From: Methanobacteriota archaeon
Lineage (GTDB): Archaea > Thermoplasmatota > Thermoplasmata > RBG-16-68-12
Length of the DNA: 34,663 nucleotides
Assembly (NCBI GenBank): GCA_005878915.1
Contig: VBML01000055.1
Span: 1 to 34,663, forward strand
Reading direction: 5' to 3'
Of this stretch, positions 25,033-33,107 are shown piece by piece; position 1 is the first letter of the stretch; every line of letters begins with the position of its first letter. The translations under genes were made by a program, and so were the position numbers. Under the pieces are notes generated by a model. That model made no database searches and was not told the origin of the DNA. It was given only the letters and a program-made list of their open reading frames with translations.

Positions 25033-26226
25033 ATGGCCGTCGCGGAGAGCCTGGCGCCGGAGCAGGCGAAGGGGGACGTCGTCTACAGCGTCGAGAACCT
25101 CGTCAAGCTGTTCCCGATCAAGGCGGGGTTCCTGGGATCCCTGTTCAGCCCGGAGCAGTACGTGCACGCCGTCGACGGCGTGAGCTTCGACATCCGGGAG
25201 GGGGAGATCCTCGGGGTCGTCGGGGAGAGCGGGTGCGGGAAGACGACGACGGGCCGGCTCCTCGTCCGCCTGGAGACCCCGACGTCCGGCCACATGTTCT
25301 TCCGCGGGGTGGACATCGCGACCCTGAGGGGCAACGAGCTCCGGGAGTTCCGGCGGAAGGTCCAGATGATCTTCCAGGACCCGTACGAGTCCCTGAACCC
25401 GCGGTTCACCGTGTTCGCGACGGTGTCCGAGCCGCTCCTCGTCCACGGGGTCGGGGAGACGTACGACGAGCGGGAGGAGATGGTCTCCCGCGCCCTCGAG
25501 AGCGCGGAGCTGAAGCCCGCGGAGGAGTACATGTACCGCTTCCCGCACGAGCTCAGCGGGGGGCAGCGGCAGCGCGTCGCGATCGCGCGGGCGCTCGTGC
25601 TGCGCCCGGAGTTCGTCGTCGCGGACGAGCCCGTGTCGATGCTGGACGTGTCGATCCGAGCGGGGATCATGAACCTCATGCTGAACCTCCGTCAGGAGTA
25701 CGAGATCCCGTTCATGTTCATCTCCCACGACGTCTCCGTGACGCGGTACATGTCCCACCGGATCGCGGTGATGTACCTCGGGGTCATTGTCGAGCTCGCG
25801 AGCGCGGAGGAGGTGATCAAGAACCCGATGCACCCGTACACGGAGGCGCTCCTGAGCGCGGTGCCGGTGCCGGACCCGAAGGCGAAGCACGGCCGGGTCG
25901 AGATCAAGGGAGAGCTCCCGAGCCCGATCAACGTCCCGAGCGGGTGCACGTTCCACCCGCGGTGCCTCTACCGGCGGGACATCTGCAAGGAGGTGAAGCC
26001 GGTCCTCCGGGAGATCGTCCCGGGGCACTGGGTTCACTGCCACTTCGCGGGGGAGATCAAGACCCGGAAGCCGGACGACATCCCGATCGAGGAGGGGACG
26101 TGCGACGTGTGCCACGAGTACGTGACCGCCGCGATGCCGTCGAGGGTCTGCAACTGCCCGCGGATCTATCACGCGGAGCACGCGGCGCAGCTCGGCTCGT
26201 GTCCGATCTGCAAGAAACGGTTTTGA
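25033..26226 (+). CDS. DppF-type ABC ATPase with C-terminal RING/PHD-like zinc domain
   Basis: GESGCGKTTTGRLLVRLE, LSGGQRQRVAIARALVLRPEFVVADEPVSMLDVS, CTFHPRCLYRRDIC; C-terminal CDVCHEYVTAAMPSRVCNCPRIYHAEHAAQLGSCPICKKRF. Confidence 0.94.
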   Translation: MAVAESLAPEQAKGDVVYSVENLVKLFPIKAGFLGSLFSPEQYVHAVDGVSFDIREGEILGVVGESGCGKTTTGRLLVRLETPTSGHMFFRGVDIATLRGNELREFRRKVQMIFQDPYESLNPRFTVFATVSEPLLVHGVGETYDEREEMVSRALESAELKPAEEYMYRFPHELSGGQRQRVAIARALVLRPEFVVADEPVSMLDVSIRAGIMNLMLNLRQEYEIPFMFISHDVSVTRYMSHRIAVMYLGVIVELASAEEVIKNPMHPYTEALLSAVPVPDPKAKHGRVEIKGELPSPINVPSGCTFHPRCLYRRDICKEVKPVLREIVPGHWVHCHFAGEIKTRKPDDIPIEEGTCDVCHEYVTAAMPSRVCNCPRIYHAEHAAQLGSCPICKKRF

Positions 26227-26239
26227 GGAAGGGAGAGGC

Positions 26240-26791
26240 CTGAACCGTCTCGCGGCGCTCATCGCCATCGGGTTCGTCGGCCTCGCCCTCGTGTCCGCGG
26301 GGATCTTCGCGGCCGCCACCGTGCGGTTCATCGACCACTCGCAGACCCAGCTCCTGTTGTCGCCGGGGAGCCTCCACAACGGCACCTTCACGCGCACCCC
26401 GGCCGGCTGGTCGATTTCCCTCGTCTGGCGGTTCGTGAACCCGGGACGCCTCCAGATCACCGTCGCGATGCTCCAGGTCCAGTTCGTGGTCGACAATCGG
26501 TCCAATGCAACCGCGTGGAACGACGTAGACAAGATCGCGAGCGAATACACCGGCCCCCTCTCCTTCAACCTGGGACGGAACGCGGGGGTTGTCGTCGGAC
26601 CCGGCGCGACGACGGACCAGGAGTGGGGATTCGCCGTCACCAATGCAACGGAGGCTGCGAAGATTGCTCCGGACCCCTCCGACGGGAAGTTCTATGTTGG
26701 GATCCTCGGAGGCGGCCGGATCGAGTACTATGTCTCGGACGTGAACGAGTTCTACTTGCACGGCGTGCCGTCGTCTTACGGGGCGGTGTGA
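26240..26791 (+). CDS. Small membrane-anchored protein of unknown function; likely non-canonical (CTG) start
   Basis: (L)NRLAALIAIGFVGLALVSAGIFAAATVRFIDHSQTQLLLSPG... The first canonical start (GTG 26291) would truncate the N-terminal hydrophobic segment. Confidence 0.6.
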   Translation: MNRLAALIAIGFVGLALVSAGIFAAATVRFIDHSQTQLLLSPGSLHNGTFTRTPAGWSISLVWRFVNPGRLQITVAMLQVQFVVDNRSNATAWNDVDKIASEYTGPLSFNLGRNAGVVVGPGATTDQEWGFAVTNATEAAKIAPDPSDGKFYVGILGGGRIEYYVSDVNEFYLHGVPSSYGAV

Positions 26792-26795
26792 CGCG

Positions 26796-27311
26796 ATGTT
26801 CTCCACGGCGAAGGTCCTGAAGGCTACGAAATTCGTGACGTGGTCCGTGCTCGGGGGGGTCATCGTGGCGGGGTTCTTCGTCGCGGCCTTCTTCCCGAAC
26901 TACAGCGTGGTTCGTTTCGGGGACCCGGGTACCGTGATCCTGTTCCTACCGCTGTTCACGGCGTTCATCCTTGGAGTCCTCCTGGTGGACTTCGAGCTCG
27001 TCCACGCCGGTCTGGCCGCCCTGCTCGCCACCGGGACCGCGGTTGGCCTGATCGTGGGGTTCATGTACGCGCCCTCCCTCGCCGGGGTCGCCGCGGGTCC
27101 GCCGCCGTATCAGGGCTCGTTCTCGGCCGTCATCCTGTTCCCGTTGATTCTCATGGGGACCGTCGTGGGCCGAGCGATTGGAGAACGGATCGTGCCTCCG
27201 GAAGGGTCTCGGATGCGTCAGGAGGCCCTCGAGGCGGAGACCCGCGAGTGGCACGAACGGCTCACGAAGATGGAGAAGTCCGCGCCCCCGCAACGGGAGA
27301 AGGGCCGCTAG
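26796..27311 (+). CDS. Multi-pass membrane protein of unknown function with charged C-terminal tail
   Basis: 171 aa; several hydrophobic segments, C-terminal EALEAETREWHERLTKMEKS. Confidence 0.7.
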   Translation: MFSTAKVLKATKFVTWSVLGGVIVAGFFVAAFFPNYSVVRFGDPGTVILFLPLFTAFILGVLLVDFELVHAGLAALLATGTAVGLIVGFMYAPSLAGVAAGPPPYQGSFSAVILFPLILMGTVVGRAIGERIVPPEGSRMRQEALEAETREWHERLTKMEKSAPPQREKGR

Positions 27312-27385
27312 TGGGCCGGGACGGATTCGAACCGTCGACCCCGATCTTGTAAGGATCGGATCATAGGCCACTAGACCACCGGCCC
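27312..27385 (-). tRNA. tRNA-Val (anticodon TAC)
   Basis: Reverse strand GGGCCGGTGGTCTAGTGGCCTATGATCCGATCCTTACAAGATCGGGGTCGACGGTTCGAATCCGTCCCGGCCCA: 7-bp acceptor stem, anticodon stem CGATC/GATCG with loop CTTACAA, T-arm GACGG-TTCGAAT-CCGTC. Confidence 0.95.
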
Positions 27386-27424
27386 GCGGCCCGCAAGCGG
27401 GTGGGTCCGCTTAAACTGCGCGGG

Positions 27425-28198
27425 CTACTGGCGGTAGTCCTCCCGACGGAACCCCGCGTCGACGCGGATCTCCCGAAGCTTCCCGAGGTGCGTGCCGTCG
27501 AGGAGGTGGATGTCCGCGTCGTCCGTCCGCAGGAGCGCGGGGTCGAAGAGCGGGCCGAGGAAGTTCACGCGAAGGTCGTTCACGGGCACGCCCCCGCACA
27601 GCTCGTTCAGCGCCGGCACGACGACCGCCTCCCTCGGGAGCTTGGCGTACCGTTTGTGGCGGCGTCGGAAGGGGATCCGCATCCAGCAGGGCTGGATCGT
27701 TCGCGAGCCCATCACGTCCCGAAAGGCGACCGCCGGATGGTTGTGGCCCATGACGAGGGCCTTCGCGGCCATCACCTTCCGATATGGCCAGGCGTGCCCG
27801 TGGCAGAACCCCACATCCCCGAGGACGAAGCCCGGGGAGGCGCGGAACTTCACCGCGCGGGGGACGACGTGACGGAGGAGCCCGTCGTGGTTGCCCTGGG
27901 CCACGTAAATCGCGTCGAACGTCCCCAAGAGGCGTTGGAAGAAGAGGAACACGTCCCGCCGCTCCCGGCTCGCCATCTTGGGGACGAAATGTTTCACATC
28001 ACCGAGGACGACGAGGGTCGTGGCGCGGTACTGAGCCGCGAGCGCCTCCACCTCCTTCGCCATGCGGTCCGCCTGCGGTGGGATGTGCACACCCGCCTCC
28101 GTGAGTTCCTCCTCGATTCCGATGTGGAGGTCCGCTACGGCGAGGATCGTCCCGTCGATCAGGAGGGCCGCGTGGTCCGGGATGGGACGGAGGTCCAT
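27425..28198 (-). CDS. Archaeal metallophosphoesterase (calcineurin-like, COG1407 type)
   Basis: AVADLHIGIE, VVLGDVKHF, VAQGNHDG, FCHGHAWP, LVMGHNHPAV motifs. Confidence 0.9.
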   Translation of the reverse strand: MDLRPIPDHAALLIDGTILAVADLHIGIEEELTEAGVHIPPQADRMAKEVEALAAQYRATTLVVLGDVKHFVPKMASRERRDVFLFFQRLLGTFDAIYVAQGNHDGLLRHVVPRAVKFRASPGFVLGDVGFCHGHAWPYRKVMAAKALVMGHNHPAVAFRDVMGSRTIQPCWMRIPFRRRHKRYAKLPREAVVVPALNELCGGVPVNDLRVNFLGPLFDPALLRTDDADIHLLDGTHLGKLREIRVDAGFRREDYRQ

Positions 28199-28344
28199 TG
28201 CCAGCGTCAACACGGAATCACGGCATGAAGCCTTGGCGCGTGGGCCCAGGATCGTGGGGCGTGAGAGTACTTTCACTGTCCCCACAGCTAAGTTGTCGGA
28301 GTAGTCCCAGGGACCCCCTCCGCTCGGGTTCACGTCTTCGAGTG

Positions 28345-28364
28345 TTCTCCGGATATTTCGAGAA
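28345..28364. repeat. 20-bp dyad repeat copy 1
   Basis: TTCTCCGGATATTTCGAGAA, upstream of the 28392 ORF. Confidence 0.75.
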
Positions 28365-28391
28365 AGGGCGAGCTCGTTGGCACAGCGGTCT

Positions 28392-28688
28392 ATGATGGGT
28401 CTTGTGCGAGAGGGCAAGTCGAAGATCCAGGGTCCGTGCTTCCTCGTCACTTGGGACATCGACAGTGAAGACCGGAGGGCCGTGGGTCGAGCTCAGTACT
28501 TCCTCTTCGGTCGAACCTACCAGAAGAACGGGAAGCGGTACTCGTACCGAGGATTCGTATGGAGAGACGGGGTCCGGTATGTCGCGCAATCCGCAGTGCT
28601 CGTAGCTCCTGGTCGGCTCATGGAAATCGTCCGGTTCCTCGCGTCGAACGGAATTGATCATGAGGCTGAGTCACTCCTTCGACCCTGA
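28392..28688 (+). CDS. Orphan small protein of unknown function; possible Cas2/VapD-like alpha/beta fold (weak)
   Basis: 98 aa from ATG; PCFLVTWDIDSEDRRAVGRAQYFLFGRTYQKNGKRYSYRGFVWRDGVRYVAQSAVLVAPGRLMEIVRFLASNGIDHEAE looks like a compact alpha/beta domain. Confidence 0.55.
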   Translation: MMGLVREGKSKIQGPCFLVTWDIDSEDRRAVGRAQYFLFGRTYQKNGKRYSYRGFVWRDGVRYVAQSAVLVAPGRLMEIVRFLASNGIDHEAESLLRP

Positions 28689-28700
28689 AGTCCGTCGGGA

Positions 28701-28720
28701 TTCTCGCAACGTTCGGAGAA
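28701..28720. repeat. 20-bp dyad repeat copy 2
   Basis: TTCTCGCAACGTTCGGAGAA. Confidence 0.8.
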
Positions 28721-28741
28721 CAACTGAGGGTGGCTTCCGCG

Positions 28742-28761
28742 TTCTCGCAATCTTGAGAGAA
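28742..28761. repeat. 20-bp dyad repeat copy 3
   Basis: TTCTCGCAATCTTGAGAGAA. Confidence 0.8.
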
Positions 28762-28836
28762 AGTTCTCTTCATAGGCTAGAGGAACGTCTGCAGAAGTGG
28801 CCGCGACCGTAGAAGGAACGGATCGACTGGCGGGTT

Positions 28837-28856
28837 TTCTCGCAATCTTCAGAGAA
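28837..28856. repeat. 20-bp dyad repeat copy 4
   Basis: TTCTCGCAATCTTCAGAGAA. Confidence 0.8.
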
Positions 28857-28894
28857 AGGGGGTTGTCTCCGACAGGCGCCGAGGAATCGGGTGC

Positions 28895-28914
28895 GTCTCG
28901 CATTGTTGCGAGAA
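28895..28914. repeat. 20-bp dyad repeat copy 5
   Basis: GTCTCGCATTGTTGCGAGAA. Confidence 0.75.
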
Positions 28915-28942
28915 AGTTTCTACGCGGCGTGCTCGATTCACG

Positions 28943-30385
28943 TCACGGGACGAAGTCTTTCAGGACTCGCGGAATCTTCTCGATGAGGTCCGTAGTCATC
29001 ATGCCGTACGACCTCTCCTCGAACGCTAGGTTCCCCGCGTAACCGTTGGCGAACGCCGCCATCCGCGCCGCAATGAACGGGGCGACTCGCTTTGAGAGCA
29101 GCCCGCCGCAAATCCCCGCAAGGGCGTCCCCCGTGCCCCCGACGGTCATCGCGACGTTGTGGACTTTGTTCTTCCGAAAGGACGCGCCGTCCGTGATCAC
29201 GTCCGGCGAGCCCTTCAGGAGGACCGTGAATCCGATTTTCTTCGCGAACGCCTTCACCGGCTCGACGATCGCTGGGAGATCCGGAGGCAGGGTCGTCCCC
29301 GAGAGGACCTCGAACTCCCTGTGGTGCGGGGTGACTATTCCGCGCTTCCCCGCGAGGCAGGAAAGGTCCTCGCCCGCCGCCGTGAGCGCGTCCGCGTCGA
29401 GGACCACCGGTAGGTTCAGGGACCTCACGAGGATACGGATCGCGTCCTTCGTCGGGTCCGAGGCCCCAAGGCCGGGACCGATCACAACCGCGTCCATTCC
29501 GGAAGCGATCTCGAGGATCGTGCCCACGTCCGTCTTCAGGAACCTCGCCCCGGGCAGTGGGTGGACGATGAGGTTCGGGGAGTAGCCCGCGACGGGCTCG
29601 AACGCGATCGACGGGGTCGCCACATGGACAGCGTCCACGCCAATCCGGTACGCCGCAAGGCCGACGAACGCGGGCGCACCGGTGAAGGGCCCGCCGCCGA
29701 CGACGAGGAGGCGCCCGTTCTGCCCCTTGTGGGAGTCCGGCCTCGGCACCGGATAGTACAGGAACTCCCCGGGGCCGACGAACTCCATCACCTCCCGCGG
29801 GAATCCGATGTCGACGACGCGCACGCGCCCCGCCGTCGCTTCCGTCATTCCCTCCTTCGCGTCGATGAGCGCGGCGGTGACCGTCGCCCGCACCGTGGGG
29901 GTCGCGTCGAACCCGCTCGGCACGTCCACGCTCAGGATCGGCTTCCCGCTCTTGTTCATCTCCCGGATCAGGGTCGCGTACGGCTCGCGGATCTCCCCGT
30001 GCACGCCGATTCCCAGGAGCGCATCGACGATGAGGTCCGCGTCCCGGAACGCCCTCTCGCTATCGGTGGGCCCGTCGACGACGTCGACCCCGGGCCCCAG
30101 CTTCTCGAGGTTCGCGCGCGCCTCCGGGGTCGCGACCCCCCTTGCGCCCTTCGCGAGGAGCACGCTGACGCGGGCCTCGCCCTTCAGGTGGCGCGCGGCG
30201 ACGAGCCCGTCCCCGCCGTTGTTCCCCGTGCCGCACGCGACGACGACGCGCTTCCCCGCGATCGAGAACTCGGACCGCGCGACCTCCGCGATCCCGCGCC
30301 CGGCGGCCTCCATGAGACCAAGGATCGAGACGCCGAAGTATTCCGCGTTGCGGTCCATCACCCGCTGCTCCGCGGCCGTGAGCAC
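28943..30385 (-). CDS. nnr: Bifunctional NAD(P)H-hydrate epimerase / ADP-dependent NAD(P)H-hydrate dehydratase
   Basis: 480 aa; GTGNNGGDGLVAARHL, VDVPSGFDATP, HKGQNGRLLVVGGGPFTGAP, VIGPGLG, GTGDALAGICGGLL. Confidence 0.93.
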   Translation of the reverse strand: MLTAAEQRVMDRNAEYFGVSILGLMEAAGRGIAEVARSEFSIAGKRVVVACGTGNNGGDGLVAARHLKGEARVSVLLAKGARGVATPEARANLEKLGPGVDVVDGPTDSERAFRDADLIVDALLGIGVHGEIREPYATLIREMNKSGKPILSVDVPSGFDATPTVRATVTAALIDAKEGMTEATAGRVRVVDIGFPREVMEFVGPGEFLYYPVPRPDSHKGQNGRLLVVGGGPFTGAPAFVGLAAYRIGVDAVHVATPSIAFEPVAGYSPNLIVHPLPGARFLKTDVGTILEIASGMDAVVIGPGLGASDPTKDAIRILVRSLNLPVVLDADALTAAGEDLSCLAGKRGIVTPHHREFEVLSGTTLPPDLPAIVEPVKAFAKKIGFTVLLKGSPDVITDGASFRKNKVHNVAMTVGGTGDALAGICGGLLSKRVAPFIAARMAAFANGYAGNLAFEERSYGMMTTDLIEKIPRVLKDFVP

Positions 30386-30462
30386 GCGCCCGCATCCGAT
30401 GGCCTCCCTTCAAGGTTTGCGGGGCGGCGGGTTGATATCGCGGGACCGAATCCCGCCCTCCC

Positions 30463-31536
30463 GTGGCGGAGTCGACGAAGCGCGTCCTCTCCCGCCGTGT
30501 CCTCCCGTTCTTTCTCCTCGTCCCCGTGAGCGCCGTCGTGTGGGCCGTGAGCTCGAACCCGTTGGCGGTCTTCCTTTCCGCGGGGATCGCGATCGTGCCG
30601 CTCGCGTACGTGATGGGCCTCGCGACGGAGGAGCTCGGCAAGCGCGCGGGCCCCGGCCTCGGCGGTCTGCTGAACGCGACGTTCGGGAACGCGACGGAGC
30701 TGATCATCGCCCTCGTCGCTCTCTCCGGCGGGCTCGTCGACGTCGTCAAGGCGTCGATCACGGGCTCGATCATCGGGAACATCCTCCTCGTCCTCGGCGT
30801 GAGCATGCTCGCCGGCGGCGTCCGCCATCCGAGGCAGTCGTTCAACCGGGCCGCCGCGGGCCTCCAGGTGACGATGCTCACGCTCGCCGTCATCGCCCTC
30901 GTGATGCTGGAGCTGTACAACCTGTTCGTCCCGGCGCCCGCGCCGACCGTGGAGAGGATGAGCATCCTGATTGCCGCAATTCTTCTCGTCGCGTACATCG
31001 CGGGCCTCGTGTTCTCCTTCCACACGCACCGCGACGTGTTCAATCCGGTCAGCGCGGAGGAGGACCCGCCGCGCTGGAGCGTGCGGTTCGCACTCGGGAT
31101 CCTCCTCGGGGCGACGGCCCTCGTCGGGGTGGAGAGCGAGATCCTCGTCGGCGCCCTTGGCGGCGCGATGGCGACCGCGGGGCTCAGCGCCCTGTTTGCG
31201 GGCGTCGTCGTTGTCGCGATCATCGGAAATGCGGCGGAGCACGGCGCGTCCGTGATGATGGCCTGGCGGAACAAGATGGACCTCAGCGTCGGGATCTGCA
31301 CGAGCTCGAGCACACAGATCGCCCTGTTCGTCGCCCCCCTCCTCGTCTTCGCGTCCCTGTTCCTCGGCCCCACGAGGCTGACCCTGGGGTTCGAGCCGTT
31401 CGAGCTCGTCTCCATCGCGCTCTCCGTGGCCGTCCTCTCCCTCATCGCCTCGGACGGGGAGAGCAACTGGTACGAGGGCGCCCTCCTCGTCATGGTGTAC
31501 CTGATCGTCGCGATCGGGTTTTACTTCCACCCGTGA
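30463..31536 (+). CDS. Calcium/proton (CaCA, CAX-type) antiporter
   Basis: GLLNATFGNATELIIALVAL and VVVVAIIGNAAEHGASVMMAWRNKMDLSVGICTSSSTQIALFVAPLL are the two CAX alpha repeats. Confidence 0.94.
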   Translation: MAESTKRVLSRRVLPFFLLVPVSAVVWAVSSNPLAVFLSAGIAIVPLAYVMGLATEELGKRAGPGLGGLLNATFGNATELIIALVALSGGLVDVVKASITGSIIGNILLVLGVSMLAGGVRHPRQSFNRAAAGLQVTMLTLAVIALVMLELYNLFVPAPAPTVERMSILIAAILLVAYIAGLVFSFHTHRDVFNPVSAEEDPPRWSVRFALGILLGATALVGVESEILVGALGGAMATAGLSALFAGVVVVAIIGNAAEHGASVMMAWRNKMDLSVGICTSSSTQIALFVAPLLVFASLFLGPTRLTLGFEPFELVSIALSVAVLSLIASDGESNWYEGALLVMVYLIVAIGFYFHP

Positions 31537-31545
31537 GGCGGGGCC

Positions 31546-32805
31546 ATGGCGACGCGCACGTGGACGTATGGGCTGACGGCGAACATCGTCGTCCTCGGGG
31601 TCGTGAGCCTCCTCACGGACGTCAGCAGCGAGATGATCCTCCCGATTCTGCCGTTCTTCCTGATCTCTGTCCTGTCCGCGAACGCGTTCATCGTCGGGCT
31701 CGTCGAAGGGCTCGCGGACTCCGTCGTGGCGTTCATGAAGGTCGTCTCCGGGCGGTGGTCCGACGTGGCGGGGAGCCGGCGGGGATTCGTCGCCGCGGGC
31801 TACGGCCTGTCGACCGCGATGAAGGTCCTCTTCCCGTTCGCGCAGGTGTGGACCCAGTTCCTCGGGATGCGGATCGCCGAGCGGATGGGGAAGGGCGTCC
31901 GCGACGCGCCGAGGGACGCCCTCCTCACGGAATCGACGCCCGCGGAGACCCGCGGGAAGGCGTTCGGATTCCACCGGGCGATGGACACCACAGGGGCCGT
32001 CGTCGGACCGATTCTCGCCCTCGTCCTCCTCGCGATTCTCCTCCCCTCCATGGCCGAGGGGTCCGCGTACCGTCTCATCATCCTGATCGCGGCGGTGCCC
32101 GCAGCCATCTCGTTTGCGGTCGTGTTCCTCGTGCGCGAGCCGACGCGCGCGCCGAGCCGGACCCCTCGATTCCGCGCGAGCCTGCGGAGCATCCCGCGCC
32201 CTCTCGTCGCCTTCATCGCGATCGCGAGCGTCTTCTCGTTCGCGGATTTCTCCTTCGCCTTCCTCCTGCTCCGCGTTGCGGACGTCGGATGGAGCACGTT
32301 CCTCGCGATCGTGCTGTACATCCTGTTCAACATCGTCTACGCCGTGCACGCGTTCCCCGCGGGGATCCTCTCCGACCACGTCGGCCGCCGGCCGGTGATC
32401 CTCGTCGGGTATGGGTTCTTCATCGCGATGGCCGTCCTCATCGCGGGGCTCCCCTCCAAGGTGGCGGGCGTCCCTCCCGCCGCGCCGACCCTCGCGGTCC
32501 TCGCCGTCGGGTTCGTCCTGTACGGCCTGAGCTACGGGATGGCCGAGGGCACGCAGCGGGCCCTCGTCGCGGACCTCGCGCCCGCGGAGTCGAAGGCGAC
32601 CGTCCTTGGGGCGTACCACACGAGCGTCGGGTTCGTGAAGCTCGCCTCAGGGATCGTCGCGGGAGGCCTGTGGTTCTTCATCGCGCCCTCGGCGACGTTC
32701 GTGTTCGGCGCGATCACTGCCTCCGTCGCGGCGGTGATGCTCCTCCTGTGGCGTCCTCCGGCTACGTCCTCAGCGTCCGGCCAAGGACCCGCTCGACCCG
32801 CCTGA
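31546..32805 (+). CDS. MFS transporter
   Basis: 419 aa polytopic; LLTDVSSEMILPILPFFL, GKGVRDAPRDALLTEST, DHVGRRPVILVGY. Confidence 0.92.
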   Translation: MATRTWTYGLTANIVVLGVVSLLTDVSSEMILPILPFFLISVLSANAFIVGLVEGLADSVVAFMKVVSGRWSDVAGSRRGFVAAGYGLSTAMKVLFPFAQVWTQFLGMRIAERMGKGVRDAPRDALLTESTPAETRGKAFGFHRAMDTTGAVVGPILALVLLAILLPSMAEGSAYRLIILIAAVPAAISFAVVFLVREPTRAPSRTPRFRASLRSIPRPLVAFIAIASVFSFADFSFAFLLLRVADVGWSTFLAIVLYILFNIVYAVHAFPAGILSDHVGRRPVILVGYGFFIAMAVLIAGLPSKVAGVPPAAPTLAVLAVGFVLYGLSYGMAEGTQRALVADLAPAESKATVLGAYHTSVGFVKLASGIVAGGLWFFIAPSATFVFGAITASVAAVMLLLWRPPATSSASGQGPARPA

Positions 32806-33067
32806 CCTTCGCCTCCAGCTGCCCGCGCGCTCCCTTGCGGTCGTCGATCTTGATGATTGTCGAGACCCGCTCGCTGTCCCTCGCGACGGCCTTGTGGCAC
32901 TTCGCGATCAGGGAGAGGACCTCGTCGAACGATCCCTCGACGACCGTGCCCATGGCGTTCATGCGATAGTCGAGCCCGCTCGCGTCCACGATCTTGAGGC
33001 ACCGGGCGACGTACTTCGAGACGCTCGTCCCCTTCCCGATGGGCGTGATGCTGAACTCCGCGAGCAT
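32762..33067 (-). CDS. MTH1187/YkoF-family thiamine-binding protein (UPF0045)
   Basis: MLAEFSITPIGKGTSVSKYVARCLKIVDASGLDYRMNAMGTVVEGSFDEVLSLIAKCHKAV. Confidence 0.92.
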   Translation of the reverse strand: MLAEFSITPIGKGTSVSKYVARCLKIVDASGLDYRMNAMGTVVEGSFDEVLSLIAKCHKAVARDSERVSTIIKIDDRKGARGQLEAKVRRVERVLGRTLRT

Positions 33068-33107
33068 GCCCCGGGATGGGCCCGGCGGGCTCATTAGGGT
33101 TGGCGCG

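Noticed and set aside
23805-25255. Identical ~32-nt stretch gtcggggagagcgggtgcgggaagacgacgac in dppD and dppF
   Set aside because: Encodes the same Walker A (VGESGCGKTTT) under strong codon bias; not evidence of a mobile or recombination repeat.
23142-26643. Long minus-strand ORFs (630 and 590 aa) opposite the transporter ATPases
   Set aside because: Composition is that of antisense GC-rich frames (RPPR/HRD repeats); real genes on the plus strand have full family motifs.
27312-27385. tRNA-Val as an integration site for a mobile element
   Set aside because: No integrase gene, no repeated tRNA 3' fragment seen nearby; the 28.2-28.9 kb islet is separated from it by the metallophosphoesterase gene.
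28658-28903. 81-aa minus ORF over the dyad repeats
   Set aside because: Its repeated LSRLRE/FSER fragments are simply translations of the dyads; no independent coding evidence.
28701-28914. CRISPR-like array
   Set aside because: Repeats are short (20 bp), degenerate in the core and irregularly spaced (spacers 21, 75 and 38 nt), one copy is on the other side of the ORF, and no cas1 or effector is nearby.
29808-32969. 1053-aa plus-strand ORF
   Set aside because: Runs antisense through nnr and out of frame through the CAX/MFS genes; Arg/Pro-rich GC-frame artefact.
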